A DNA stretch of 49,744 bases from Pseudomonas fluorescens (GCF_902497625.1 NZ_CABVGX010000043.1:1-49744), one strand, 5' to 3'. Shown: positions 33,587-42,426, counted from the first letter of the stretch. Made by a program: numbers and translations. Notes: a model not told the origin generated them from the letters alone.

Positions 33587-33653
33587 TGTCGCATTGCCGT
33601 AAACCCGGCTGAAACCGGGGTTGGCGCTATAAGAAGTTGTCGCTTGGCGGCAA
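33587..33653 (+). promoter_or_regulatory. Two ArgR half-sites upstream of aruC
   Basis: TGTCGCATTGCCGTAA (33587-33602) and TGTCGCTTGGCGGCAA (33638-33653) both match TGTCGC-N8-AA exactly. They are 51 bases apart, further than the 21-base period of classical tandem sites, and end 79 bases before the aruC start. Confidence 0.65.
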
Positions 33654-33731
33654 GGCCGGGCCGAGAACTGTCCTTACAATCCCCCCATCGCTCGCCAGTA
33701 TCCGGCGAGTGTTCCTCTTCAGGAGACTCCG

Positions 33732-34952
33732 ATGTCCGTTGAGCACGCTGCGGTAGAACGCGCCGATTTCGACCAGGTAATGGTTCCCAACTACGCGCCT
33801 GCCGCTTTCATTCCCGTGCGTGGCGCCGGTTCCCGCGTGTGGGACCAGTCAGGCCGCGAGCTGATCGACTTTGCCGGCGGCATCGCCGTCAACGTATTGG
33901 GCCATGCGCACCCGGCGCTGGTCGGTGCCTTGACCGAGCAGGCGAACAAGCTGTGGCACGTGTCCAACGTGTTTACCAACGAGCCGGCGCTGCGCCTTGC
34001 CCATAAGCTGATCGACGCGACGTTTGCCGAGCGTGCGTTCTTCTGCAATTCCGGCGCCGAAGCCAACGAGGCTGCGTTGAAGCTGGCCCGTCGTGTCGGT
34101 TTTGACCGGTTCGGCAGCGAGAAGTACGAGATCATCGCCACCCTGAACAGCTTTCACGGTCGCACCCTGTTCACCGTGAACGTCGGTGGCCAGTCGAAAT
34201 ATTCTGACGGTTTCGGACCGAAAATCACCGGCATCACCCACATTCCTTACAACGACCTGGCCGCTTTGCAAGCCGCCATCTCCGAGAAGACTTGCGCGGT
34301 AATCCTCGAGCCGATCCAGGGCGAAAGCGGCGTGATCCCGGCCGAACTTGAATTCCTGCAAGGCGCCCGCGATCTGTGCGACGCGCACAACGCGCTGCTG
34401 ATTTTCGACGAAGTGCAAACCGGTATGGGCCGCAGCGGGCATTTGTTCGCCTACCAGCATTACGGTGTGACGCCGGACATCCTCACCAGCGCCAAGAGCC
34501 TGGGCGGCGGTTTCCCGATCGCGGCGATGCTGACCACCGAAGATCTGGCCAAACACTTGGTCGTCGGCACTCACGGCACCACCTACGGCGGCAACCCGCT
34601 GGCGTGTGCGGTCGCGGAGGCGGTGATTGATGTGGTCAACACGCCTGAAGTGCTGGCAGGTGTGAACGCCAAGCACGACAAGTTCAAGGCGCGCCTTGAG
34701 CAGATCGGCGAGAAATACGGCATGTTCACTCAGGTTCGCGGCATGGGCCTGTTGATCGGCTGCGTGCTGAACGACGCCTGGAAGGGCAAGGCCAAAGAGA
34801 TCTTCAACGCCGCCGAACGCGAAGGCCTGATGATCTTGCAAGCCGGACCGGACGTGGTGCGTTTTGCTCCAAGCCTGGTAGTTGAAGACGCAGACATCGA
34901 CGAAGGCCTGAACCGCTTCGAACGTGCTGCGGCGAAATTGACGCAAGCCTGA
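33732..34952 (+). CDS. aruC: Succinylornithine (acetylornithine) aminotransferase
   Basis: The 406-residue class III PLP aminotransferase converts N2-succinylornithine to succinylglutamate semialdehyde in the arginine succinyltransferase pathway and can also act on N-acetylornithine. It has FCNSGAEANEAALKLAR, NSFHGRTLFTVN, FDEVQTGMGRSGHLFAYQHY, and the PLP lysine Lys255 in TSAKSLGGGFP. First gene of aruCFGDBE; AGGAG lies 7 bases upstream. ArgR half-sites lie in its promoter region. Confidence 0.95.
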   Translation: MSVEHAAVERADFDQVMVPNYAPAAFIPVRGAGSRVWDQSGRELIDFAGGIAVNVLGHAHPALVGALTEQANKLWHVSNVFTNEPALRLAHKLIDATFAERAFFCNSGAEANEAALKLARRVGFDRFGSEKYEIIATLNSFHGRTLFTVNVGGQSKYSDGFGPKITGITHIPYNDLAALQAAISEKTCAVILEPIQGESGVIPAELEFLQGARDLCDAHNALLIFDEVQTGMGRSGHLFAYQHYGVTPDILTSAKSLGGGFPIAAMLTTEDLAKHLVVGTHGTTYGGNPLACAVAEAVIDVVNTPEVLAGVNAKHDKFKARLEQIGEKYGMFTQVRGMGLLIGCVLNDAWKGKAKEIFNAAEREGLMILQAGPDVVRFAPSLVVEDADIDEGLNRFERAAAKLTQA

Positions 34953-34959
34953 TAAACCT

Positions 34960-34987
34960 TTCGACGCCTGACATTTCAGGCGTCGAA
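34960..34987 (+). terminator. Strong hairpin after aruC
   Basis: TTCGACGCCTGA (34960-34971) pairs perfectly with TCAGGCGTCGAA (34976-34987) around a CATT loop. The following bases are CCCGATTTTA, so it may act as a partial terminator or mRNA stabiliser rather than a full stop within the operon. Confidence 0.6.
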
Positions 34988-35030
34988 CCCGATTTTAATG
35001 CCGGACCAGTTCAATGTGGGAGCGAGCTGC

Positions 35031-35191
35031 TGTGGCGAGGGGGCTTGGCGAAACGTCGCACCGCCCCGTTGGGATGCGAAGCATCCCTAAAACCAGTCAC
35101 CACTATTTTGAATCACAAAGTGGAGATGGTTTTACGACTGCTTCGCAGCCGAACGGGGAGGTGCGACTTTTCGACGAGCCCCCTCGCCACA
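35031..35191. repeat. REPIN between aruC and aruF
   Basis: Inverted arms of 32 bases at 35031-35062 and 35160-35191, beginning TGTGGCGAGGGGGCT, differ at three positions. Another REP-like word precedes it at 35014. With the hairpin at 34960 it fills the 300-base aruC-aruF gap, which holds no gene. Confidence 0.82.
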
Positions 35192-35253
35192 AAGCTTCAC
35201 TCCTGCAAGGGTTCGGCTTATTGCCCTCAAGAGTATGAGAAAGGAGTGACACC

Positions 35254-36273
35254 ATGCTGGTGATGCGCCCCGCGCAAATGGCTGATCTGGGCGAGGTACA
35301 GCGTCTGGCTGCGGACAGCCCGATTGGTGTCACTTCCCTGCCGGATGATGTCGAGCGCCTGAGCGACAAGATCGCCGCAAGCGAAGCATCGTTTGCCGCC
35401 GAAGTCAGTTTCAATGGTGAAGAAAGCTACTTCTTCGTTCTCGAAGACAGTGTCACCGGCAAACTGGCCGGTTGTTCGGCCATCGTCGCCTCGGCCGGCT
35501 ATTCCGAGCCGTTCTACAGCTTTCGCAACGAAACGTTCGTGCACGCTTCCCGCGAGCTGAAGATCCACAACAAGATTCACGTGCTCTCGCAGTGCCACGA
35601 CCTGACCGGTAACAGCCTGCTGACCAGTTTCTACGTGTTGCCGGAGCTGGTGGGTTCGGCGTGGTCGGAGCTCAACTCGCGCGGGCGCTTGCTGTTTGTT
35701 GCCAGCCATCCGGAACGCTTCGCCGATTCCGTGGTGACCGAAATCGTCGGCTACAGCGATGAGAATGGCGACTCGCCGTTCTGGGATGCAATCGGGCGCA
35801 ACTTCTTCGACCTCAACTACGCCGCTGCCGAGCGTCTGTGCGGTCTGAAGAGCCGCACCTTCCTTGCCGAACTGATGCCGCACTATCCAATCTACGTGCC
35901 GTTGCTGCCGGACACCGCGCAAGAAGCGATGGGCCAGGTGCACCCGCGTGCGCAGATCACTTTCGACATCCTGATGCGCGAAGGCTTTGAGACCGATCAT
36001 TACATCGATATTTTCGACGGTGGCCCGACCTTGCATGCACGTGTTTCGGGGATCCGTTCGATCGCCCAGAGCCGCGTGGTGCCGGTGAAGATCGGCGAGA
36101 CGGTCAAAGGCGTCGGCCGGCAGTATCTGGTGGCCAATGCGCAGTTGCAGGATTACCGCGCCGTGTTGCTCGAGCTCGATTACGCGCCGGGCAAACCGGT
36201 GGTTCTGGACCTGGAAGCGGCGGAGGCCCTGGGCGTCGGCGAAGGTGCCAGCGTGCGCCTGGTCGCGGTTTGA
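35254..36273 (+). CDS. aruF: Arginine N-succinyltransferase, alpha subunit
   Basis: The 339-residue subunit, with AruG, transfers succinyl from succinyl-CoA to arginine or ornithine, the first step of the pathway. It has the AstA-family features MRPAQMADLGEVQRLA, LTSFYVLPELVGSAWSELNS, SRGRLLFVASHPERFAD-like, ELMPHYPIYVPLLPD and GFETDHYIDIFDGGPTLHA. Start with AGGAG 8 bases upstream. It is a paralogue of the next gene. Confidence 0.95.
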   Translation: MLVMRPAQMADLGEVQRLAADSPIGVTSLPDDVERLSDKIAASEASFAAEVSFNGEESYFFVLEDSVTGKLAGCSAIVASAGYSEPFYSFRNETFVHASRELKIHNKIHVLSQCHDLTGNSLLTSFYVLPELVGSAWSELNSRGRLLFVASHPERFADSVVTEIVGYSDENGDSPFWDAIGRNFFDLNYAAAERLCGLKSRTFLAELMPHYPIYVPLLPDTAQEAMGQVHPRAQITFDILMREGFETDHYIDIFDGGPTLHARVSGIRSIAQSRVVPVKIGETVKGVGRQYLVANAQLQDYRAVLLELDYAPGKPVVLDLEAAEALGVGEGASVRLVAV

Positions 36274-36345
36274 CGCCTGCTGTAAAGAATGCTGAAAAGC
36301 AGCGAGTTTCACGGGTGGCGCAAGCGGCCCGTTTGAGGAGATAGC

Positions 36346-37371
36346 ATGATCGTTCGTCCCGTACGCAGCAGCGACTTACCTGCTCTGATCGCCCTGGCGC
36401 GCAGCACCGGCACCGGCCTGACCACGTTGCCGGCCAACGAAGAGCGGCTGGCCCATCGGGTCGGCTGGGCCGAAAAAACCTTTCGCGGCGAAGCCGGGCG
36501 GGGCGATGCGGACTACCTGTTCGTGCTCGAAGATGACGAGGGTCGCGTGGTTGGCATTTCCGCCATCGCCGGCGCCGTTGGCCTGCGCGAGCCGTGGTAC
36601 AACTTTCGCGTCGGCCTGACCGTCAGTGCCTCGCAGGAACTGAACATTTACCGCGAAATTCCGACGCTGTTTCTGGCCAACGACCTGACCGGCAATTCCG
36701 AATTGTGCTCGCTGTTCCTGCACGCCGATTACCGCAACGGCCTCAACGGCCGCATGCTGGCCAAGGCGCGGATGCTGTTCATTGCCGAGTTCCCACAATT
36801 GTTCGGCAACAAGATCATCGCCGAGATGCGCGGCGTGTCCGATGACGCCGGGCGTTCGCCGTTCTGGGAAAGCCTGGGCCGGCACTTCTTCAAGATGGAG
36901 TTCAGCCAGGCCGATTACCTGACCGGCGTGGGCAACAAGGCATTCATCGCCGAATTGATGCCGAAATTCCCGTTGTACACGTGCTTCCTGTCGCCGGATG
37001 CGCGCAACGTCATCGGCCAGGTTCACCCGGACACCGAGCCGGCGCTGTCGATGCTCAAAAGCGAAGGCTTCAGCTATCAGGGTTACGTCGACATTTTCGA
37101 CGCCGGCCCGGCTGTGGAGTGCGAAACCGGCAAGATCCGCGCCGTGCGCGACAGCCAGGCACTGGTGCTGGCCATTGGCACACCGGGTGACGACGCCACG
37201 CCGTTCCTGATTCACAACCGCAAGCGCGAAGACTGCCGGATCACCGCCGCACCCGCACGCTTCGCCGCCGGCACGTTGGTGGTCGATCCGCTGACCGCCA
37301 AACGTCTTCAACTCAACGCCGGCGATCAAGTGCGCGCCGTTCCGTTGTCCGCCGCACGGGAGTCGAAATAA
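36346..37371 (+). CDS. aruG: Arginine N-succinyltransferase, beta subunit
   Basis: The 341-residue beta subunit, similar throughout to AruF (MIVRPVRSSDLPALIALARS, ELMPKFPLYTCFLSPDA, GYVDIFDAGPAVECETGKIR). The stop codon overlaps the aruD start (TAATG at 37369-37373), showing translational coupling. Confidence 0.95.
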   Translation: MIVRPVRSSDLPALIALARSTGTGLTTLPANEERLAHRVGWAEKTFRGEAGRGDADYLFVLEDDEGRVVGISAIAGAVGLREPWYNFRVGLTVSASQELNIYREIPTLFLANDLTGNSELCSLFLHADYRNGLNGRMLAKARMLFIAEFPQLFGNKIIAEMRGVSDDAGRSPFWESLGRHFFKMEFSQADYLTGVGNKAFIAELMPKFPLYTCFLSPDARNVIGQVHPDTEPALSMLKSEGFSYQGYVDIFDAGPAVECETGKIRAVRDSQALVLAIGTPGDDATPFLIHNRKREDCRITAAPARFAAGTLVVDPLTAKRLQLNAGDQVRAVPLSAARESK

Positions 37372-38837
37372 TGAATTCGCTATACATCGCAGGTGAGTGG
37401 CTGGCCGGGCAGGGCGACGCGTTTCAGTCGCTGAATCCAGTCACCCAGCAGGTGCTGTGGGCCGGCGAAGGTGCAACGGCCGCTCAGGTCGAATCGGCCG
37501 TGCAAGCCGCGCGTCAGGCCTTTCCGGGCTGGGCGCGACGCACGCTGGACGAGCGCATTGCGGTGCTGGAAGCTTTCGCCGCCGCGCTGAAAAATCACGC
37601 TGACGAGCTGGCTCGTACCATCGGTGAGGAAACCGGCAAACCGCTGTGGGAATCGGCCACTGAAGTCACCAGCATGATCAACAAGATCGCGATCTCCGTG
37701 CAGAGCTACCGTGAGCGCACCGGCGAGAAGAGCGGCCCGCTGGGCGACGCCACCGCCGTCTTGCGTCACAAGCCGCACGGCGTGGTGGCTGTGTTTGGCC
37801 CGTACAACTTTCCCGGTCACTTGCCCAACGGCCACATCGTTCCGGCCTTGCTCGCGGGTAACAGCGTGCTGTTCAAGCCGAGCGAACTGACCCCGAAAGT
37901 GGCCGAGCTGACGGTCAAATGCTGGATCGAAGCCGGCCTGCCCGCGGGCGTGTTGAACCTGCTGCAAGGCGCTCGCGAAACCGGGATTGCCCTGGCGGCG
38001 AATGCGGGTATCGACGGGTTGTTCTTCACCGGATCGAGCCGCACCGGCAACCATCTGCACCAGCAATTCGCCGGTCGTCCGGACAAGATCCTCGCGCTGG
38101 AGATGGGCGGTAACAATCCGCTGGTGGTCGATGAGGTGGCGGATCTCGACGCCGCTGTTTATACGATCATCCAGTCGGCGTTCATCTCTGCCGGTCAGCG
38201 TTGCACCTGTGCCCGCCGCTTGCTGGTGCCGCAGGGCGCCTGGGGTGATTCGCTGTTGGCGCGTCTGGTCGAGGTCAGTTCGACCCTCGAGGTCGGCGCC
38301 TTCGATCAGCAACCGGCGCCGTTCATGGGCTCGGTGATCTCCCTCGGTGCGGCGAAAGCGTTGATGGATGCGCAGGAACATCTGCTGGGCAATGGTGCGG
38401 TGGCGTTGCTGGAAATGACGCAGCCGCAGGCCCAGGCCGCGTTGCTGACCCCGGGCATTGTGGATGTCACGGCCGTCGCTGATCGTCCTGACGAAGAACT
38501 GTTCGGCCCGTTGCTGCAAGTGATCCGCTACGCTGATTTTGAAGCGGCGATCGCAGAAGCCAACGACACGGAATACGGTCTGGCGGCCGGTCTGTTGTCG
38601 GACTCCGAGGCGCGTTATCAGCAGTTCTGGCTGGAAAGCCGCGCCGGTATCGTCAACTGGAACAAGCAGCTGACAGGCGCCGCGAGCAGCGCGCCATTCG
38701 GCGGTGTCGGCGCCTCGGGCAACCACCGCGCCAGTGCCTACTACGCGGCGGACTACTGTGCATACCCGGTGGCCTCGCTGGAAACTCCGAGCCTGGTGAT
38801 GCCCGCTGCTTTAACGCCAGGTGTGAAAATGGCGTAG
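37371..38837 (+). CDS. aruD: N-succinylglutamate 5-semialdehyde dehydrogenase
   Basis: The 488-residue NAD-dependent aldehyde dehydrogenase oxidises succinylglutamate semialdehyde to succinylglutamate. It has VFGPYNFPGHLPNGHIVPAL, FTGSSRTG (219-226), the catalytic Glu244 (ALEMGGNNP) and catalytic Cys278 (SAGQRCTC). The family AstD length is about 490. Its start overlaps the aruG stop. Confidence 0.95.
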   Translation: MNSLYIAGEWLAGQGDAFQSLNPVTQQVLWAGEGATAAQVESAVQAARQAFPGWARRTLDERIAVLEAFAAALKNHADELARTIGEETGKPLWESATEVTSMINKIAISVQSYRERTGEKSGPLGDATAVLRHKPHGVVAVFGPYNFPGHLPNGHIVPALLAGNSVLFKPSELTPKVAELTVKCWIEAGLPAGVLNLLQGARETGIALAANAGIDGLFFTGSSRTGNHLHQQFAGRPDKILALEMGGNNPLVVDEVADLDAAVYTIIQSAFISAGQRCTCARRLLVPQGAWGDSLLARLVEVSSTLEVGAFDQQPAPFMGSVISLGAAKALMDAQEHLLGNGAVALLEMTQPQAQAALLTPGIVDVTAVADRPDEELFGPLLQVIRYADFEAAIAEANDTEYGLAAGLLSDSEARYQQFWLESRAGIVNWNKQLTGAASSAPFGGVGASGNHRASAYYAADYCAYPVASLETPSLVMPAALTPGVKMA

Positions 38838-38843
38838 GACATT

Positions 38844-38911
38844 TGTAGCAGCTGCCGCAGGCGGCGTCCGTGCGCGACCTGACCCGGACGCCGCCTTCGG
38901 CAGCTGCTACA
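38844..38911. repeat. REPIN between aruD and aruB
   Basis: TGTAGCAGCTGCCG at 38844 is repeated inverted, ending at 38911; the inner GGCGGCGTCCG also has its inverted partner. Confidence 0.85.
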
Positions 38912-38973
38912 GAGATCCTGTTCCAGTCAATTCCCTGAAGCCTTAAATACCCGATTCCCGTGGAGCCTCGCTG

Positions 38974-40320
38974 ATGAAATCCTGTGAAGTCAATTTTGAC
39001 GGTCTAGTGGGGCCGACCCATAACTACGGCGGTTTGTCTTACGGCAACGTCGCCTCCCAGAGCAACAGCCAGCAATCTTCGAACCCGAAGGAAGCCGCGC
39101 TGCAAGGCCTGGCCAAAATGAAAGCGTTGATGGAAATGGGCTTTCAACAAGGTGTGCTCGCGCCGCAGGAACGGCCCGACGTCGCCGCGCTGCGCCGCCT
39201 CGGCTTCAGCGGCAGCGACGCTCAGGTGATCGAAAAGGCCGCGAAGGAAGCGATGCCGTTGCTGGTTGCCAGCTGCTCGGCGTCGAGCATGTGGGTGGCC
39301 AACGCCGCCACGGTCAGCCCGAGCGCCGACACCGCCGATGGCCGCGTGCATTTCACCGCCGCCAACCTCAACTGCAAATACCACCGCAGCATCGAACACC
39401 CGACCACCAGCCGCGTGCTCGGCGCTATGTTCGCCGATCAGAAACACTTCGCCCATCACGCCGCATTGCCGGCGGTGGCGCAGTTCGGTGACGAAGGCGC
39501 GGCCAACCACACGCGTTTCTGCCGGGATTATGGCGAAGCGGGTGTCGAGTTTTTCGTGTTCGGCCGCAGCGCTTTCGACAACCGTTATCCGGCGCCACAA
39601 AACTACCCGGCCCGCCAGACACTCGAAGCTTCGCAAGCGGTGGCCCGCCTGCACGGCCTGAGCGAGGACGGCGTGGTCTACGGTCAGCAGAATCCGTCAG
39701 TGATCGACCAAGGCGTGTTTCACAATGACGTGATCGCGGTCGGCAATGGCGAGGTGTTGTTCCATCACGAGGACGCCTTCCTCGACACTGAACAGATGCT
39801 CGAAGAACTGGCGCGAAAACTCGGCAAAGTCGGTGGGACATTTCAGTCTGTGTGCGTACCGCGTTCCGCCGTGACCGTTGATGACGCCGTTCGCTCCTAC
39901 CTGTTCAATAGCCAGTTGCTGTCGCGTCCTGACGGCTCAATGCTGTTGATCGTGCCGGAAGAATGCCGTAGCAACGAGCGCGTCTGGCAGTACCTGCAAA
40001 GCTTGACCGGCACCGGCGGGCTGATCCGTGAAGTGAAAGTGTTCGATCTCAAGCAAAGCATGCAGAACGGCGGTGGCCCCGCTTGCCTGAGGCTGCGCGT
40101 GGCGTTGAATGAAACCGAACTGGCGGCCGTCAACCCAGGGGTTATCATGACGGCACCGTTGTACGGCACGCTGACCGAATGGGTCGACAAGCACTATCGC
40201 GACCGCATGGCCGAAAGCGATCTTGCAGACCCGCAATTGCTGCTCGAATGCCGGACGGCACTGGATGAACTGACGCAAATCCTTAAACTGGGCGCGGTTT
40301 ATCCATTCCAGATCAATTGA
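38974..40320 (+). CDS. aruB: N2-succinylarginine dihydrolase
   Basis: The 448-residue enzyme hydrolyses succinylarginine to succinylornithine, CO2 and two ammonia. It belongs to the amidinotransferase fold: start FDGLVGPTHNYGGLSYGNVA, HFTAANLNCKYHRSIEHPTT, the histidine region VFHNDVIAVGNGEVLFHHED, and the C-terminal catalytic cysteine in GGGPACLRLRVALNE. Length is as expected for AstB. Confidence 0.95.
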   Translation: MKSCEVNFDGLVGPTHNYGGLSYGNVASQSNSQQSSNPKEAALQGLAKMKALMEMGFQQGVLAPQERPDVAALRRLGFSGSDAQVIEKAAKEAMPLLVASCSASSMWVANAATVSPSADTADGRVHFTAANLNCKYHRSIEHPTTSRVLGAMFADQKHFAHHAALPAVAQFGDEGAANHTRFCRDYGEAGVEFFVFGRSAFDNRYPAPQNYPARQTLEASQAVARLHGLSEDGVVYGQQNPSVIDQGVFHNDVIAVGNGEVLFHHEDAFLDTEQMLEELARKLGKVGGTFQSVCVPRSAVTVDDAVRSYLFNSQLLSRPDGSMLLIVPEECRSNERVWQYLQSLTGTGGLIREVKVFDLKQSMQNGGGPACLRLRVALNETELAAVNPGVIMTAPLYGTLTEWVDKHYRDRMAESDLADPQLLLECRTALDELTQILKLGAVYPFQIN

Positions 40321-40341
40321 AAACCGGCGCGCGCGGTTTTT
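40320..40341 (+). terminator. Hairpin with T-run at the aruB stop
   Basis: AAAACCG (40320-40326) pairs with CGGTTTT (40334-40340), followed by T. It overlaps the last base of the aruB stop codon and could attenuate transcription into the distal genes. Confidence 0.45.
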
Positions 40342-40378
40342 CCTGCGCGCCGCTTATCTCCAAATGAGAGCGTAAAAC

Positions 40379-40669
40379 ATGAGCGATACCCTGCAGCTGA
40401 TCCTTGAAGACACCGACGGCACGCAACTGGAAACCTCCTGCACCCGCGTCGCGGTCCTGTGGCAAGGCAAAGAGCTGTGGATCCAGCAGGACGGCCGCGG
40501 CCAATTGCTGATCGGCGTGGACGTCGAAGAAGGTGACGCCGAATACGCCAACCTGTTGCTGCGCCCATTGGCGACTAATCTGGTAAGTCTGCAACTGGAA
40601 ATGGAACCGGCCGACGTCGGCGACGAAGAGGACCACGTGCACGGCCCGGATTGCAATCACGACCATTAA
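40379..40669 (+). CDS. Small conserved aru-operon protein with His-rich tail
   Basis: A 96-residue soluble protein of unknown function, the counterpart of the small gene between aruB and aruE in P. aeruginosa. A compact beta-rich domain (LQLILEDTDGTQLETSCTRV, GKELWIQQDGRGQLLIGVDV) is followed by an acidic/His tail, DEEDHVHGPDCNHDH, which looks like a metal-binding sequence. Some database entries for this family carry a topoisomerase label, which nothing here supports. It ends 12 bases before aruE. Confidence 0.8.
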   Translation: MSDTLQLILEDTDGTQLETSCTRVAVLWQGKELWIQQDGRGQLLIGVDVEEGDAEYANLLLRPLATNLVSLQLEMEPADVGDEEDHVHGPDCNHDH

Positions 40670-40681
40670 GGAAATCGCGCT

Positions 40682-41689
40682 ATGCTCGCCCTCGGCAAAC
40701 TGCTTGAACTGACCCTCGCCGGCCGCGAACCGGCGGAGAAGACTCAACTGACTGTCGAAGGCGTGCGGATGCGCTGGTTGAGCGAAGGTGCGCTGGAAGT
40801 CCGGCCACCGCAAGCTCGCGACAATGGTCTGGACCTGCTGCTGTCAGCCGGCATTCATGGCAACGAAACAGCGCCGATCGAGCTGCTCGATCGCCTGTTG
40901 CATGACATCGCCCGCGGCGATCTGAAACCGTGCGCACGAATTCTGTTCCTGTTCGGTAACCCGGAAGCGATCCGCAAAGGCGAGCGCTTCGTCGAGCAGG
41001 ACGTCAATCGGTTGTTCAATGGCCGTCACGAGCAGAGCAGCGGCTCGGAAGCATTGCGCGCCTGTGAGCTGGAACGGCTGGCGGCGAGTTTCTTCAGCCT
41101 GCCGGACCGAGAGCGTCTGCATTACGATCTGCACACCGCCATCCGTGGTTCGAAAATCGAGCAGTTTGCCTTGTATCCCTGGTCCGAAGGTCGCCAGCAT
41201 TCCCGTCAGCAACTGAGCCGCCTGCGCGATGCCGGGATGGAAGCGGTGCTGCTGCAGAACAAACCCTCGATCGTTTTCAGCTCGTACACCTACGACAAAC
41301 TGGGCGCCGAATCTTTCACGCTAGAGTTGGGCAAGGCGCGTCCGTTCGGGCAAAACGACGGGGTCAATGTCGATTTGCTGGAAACCAGAATCAAGCAGAT
41401 CATTGATGGCACCGAGCCGCCAGTTGAGGAGCAGCTGGACGGCCTGCAGCTGTTCAGCGTGGCCCGGGAAATCATCAAGCACAGCGACAGTTTCCGCCTG
41501 AACCTGCCGGCGGACATCGAGAATTTTACTGAACTGGACGTCGGTTACGTGCTGGCTGAAGACATCGCCCAGACCCGTTGGATCATCGAGGAGGAGGGTG
41601 CCCGGATCATTTTCCCCAATCCCAAAGTGAAAAACGGCCTGCGCGCCGGCATCCTGATCGTGCCGGCTACCGACGAAAACCTCGCCTGA
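40682..41689 (+). CDS. aruE: Succinylglutamate desuccinylase
   Basis: The 335-residue zinc enzyme completes the pathway, releasing succinate and glutamate. Zinc motifs are GIHGNETAPIELLDRLL (His and Glu) and HYDLHTAIRGS (His); ALYPWSEGRQHSRQQL and AESFTLELGKARPFGQN follow, as in AstE. It converges with the lumazine synthase gene, with a REPIN between them. Confidence 0.95.
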   Translation: MLALGKLLELTLAGREPAEKTQLTVEGVRMRWLSEGALEVRPPQARDNGLDLLLSAGIHGNETAPIELLDRLLHDIARGDLKPCARILFLFGNPEAIRKGERFVEQDVNRLFNGRHEQSSGSEALRACELERLAASFFSLPDRERLHYDLHTAIRGSKIEQFALYPWSEGRQHSRQQLSRLRDAGMEAVLLQNKPSIVFSSYTYDKLGAESFTLELGKARPFGQNDGVNVDLLETRIKQIIDGTEPPVEEQLDGLQLFSVAREIIKHSDSFRLNLPADIENFTELDVGYVLAEDIAQTRWIIEEEGARIIFPNPKVKNGLRAGILIVPATDENLA

Positions 41690-41705
41690 GTTCACCGCAA
41701 ACCAA

Positions 41706-41796
41706 TGTGGGAGCTAGCCTGCTAGCGATCGCAATGAGTCAGTCCACCCTGGGTGTCGACTGATACTCCGCTATCGCCAGCAGGCTAGCTCCCACA
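41706..41796. repeat. REPIN between aruE and the lumazine synthase gene
   Basis: TGTGGGAGCTAGCCTGCTAG at 41706 has its inverted counterpart ending at 41796. It lies between two convergent genes and may serve as a bidirectional end. Confidence 0.85.
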
Positions 41797-41810
41797 GTTA
41801 TGTCCGGTGT

Positions 41811-42323
41811 TTAGACGGCTACCGCACGCGGCTCGGTACGACGCAACGCACGAATCTTGCTCAACGTATCGGCACAGGTCTTCGCCGCTTCTTGGCCTTT
41901 GTGCACGAAGTGATCGAAGAAGAACTGATGATGCAGTTCTTCGCCGGCATGGAAGTGGTGCGGGGTCAGAGACACCGAGAACACCGGCACTTCGGTTTCC
42001 AGCTGAACCTGCATCAGGCCGCTGACCACCGACTGGGCGACAAACTCGTGACGATAGATCCCGCCGTCCACCACCAGGGCGGCTGCGACGATGCCCGCGT
42101 AACGACCGGACTTGGCCAGCAATTTGGCGTGAAGGGGCATTTCAAAGGCGCCGCCGACTTCGTAGAAATCGATGTCTGATTCCTGGTAGCCCTGAGCAAT
42201 CATTTCAGCGACGAAGCCCTTACGGCTCTGGTCGACGATATCCTTGTGCCAGCAGGCCTGAATGAACGCAACGCGCTCGCCATTGTGGTGTTTGCTTTTG
42301 CTGTCGATTGCGGTGGGTTGCAT
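41811..42323 (-). CDS. ribH: 6,7-dimethyl-8-ribityllumazine synthase, type II
   Basis: The 170-residue enzyme condenses the butanone phosphate and the ribitylamino-pyrimidine in riboflavin synthesis. It has VAFIQACWHKDIVDQSRKGF, YEVGGAFEMPLHAKLLAKSG, VVDGGIYRHEFVAQSVVSGL and SLTPHHFHAGEELHHQFFFD. The sequence is like the RibH2 type (Brucella/Rhizobium), not the housekeeping RibH near ribBA. The ATG at 42323 has AGGAG 7 bases upstream; an FMN riboswitch precedes it. Confidence 0.92.
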   Translation of the reverse strand: MQPTAIDSKSKHHNGERVAFIQACWHKDIVDQSRKGFVAEMIAQGYQESDIDFYEVGGAFEMPLHAKLLAKSGRYAGIVAAALVVDGGIYRHEFVAQSVVSGLMQVQLETEVPVFSVSLTPHHFHAGEELHHQFFFDHFVHKGQEAAKTCADTLSKIRALRRTEPRAVAV

Positions 42324-42330
42324 GTTCTGA

Positions 42331-42353
42331 CTCCTGTTTGTGTGAAAAACAGG
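42331..42353 (-). promoter_or_regulatory. Ribosome-site hairpin of the FMN riboswitch expression platform
   Basis: On the minus strand CCTGTTT (42353-42347) pairs with AAACAGG (42339-42333); the latter contains the first part of the ribosome site ACAGGAG. Hiding this site would switch off translation when FMN is bound. No U-run terminator was found in the platform. Confidence 0.6.
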
Positions 42354-42426
42354 GCATATGAATCGAATGGGATTTAAGAGTGCGCACGCTGGCACGAATG
42401 CCCGCGGACGGCCCTTTGGCGCCAAT

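Noticed and set aside
37380..38726. 448-codon open frame on the minus strand
   Set aside because: Antisense to aruD; composition is typical of shadow frames (Arg/Gln/His rich).
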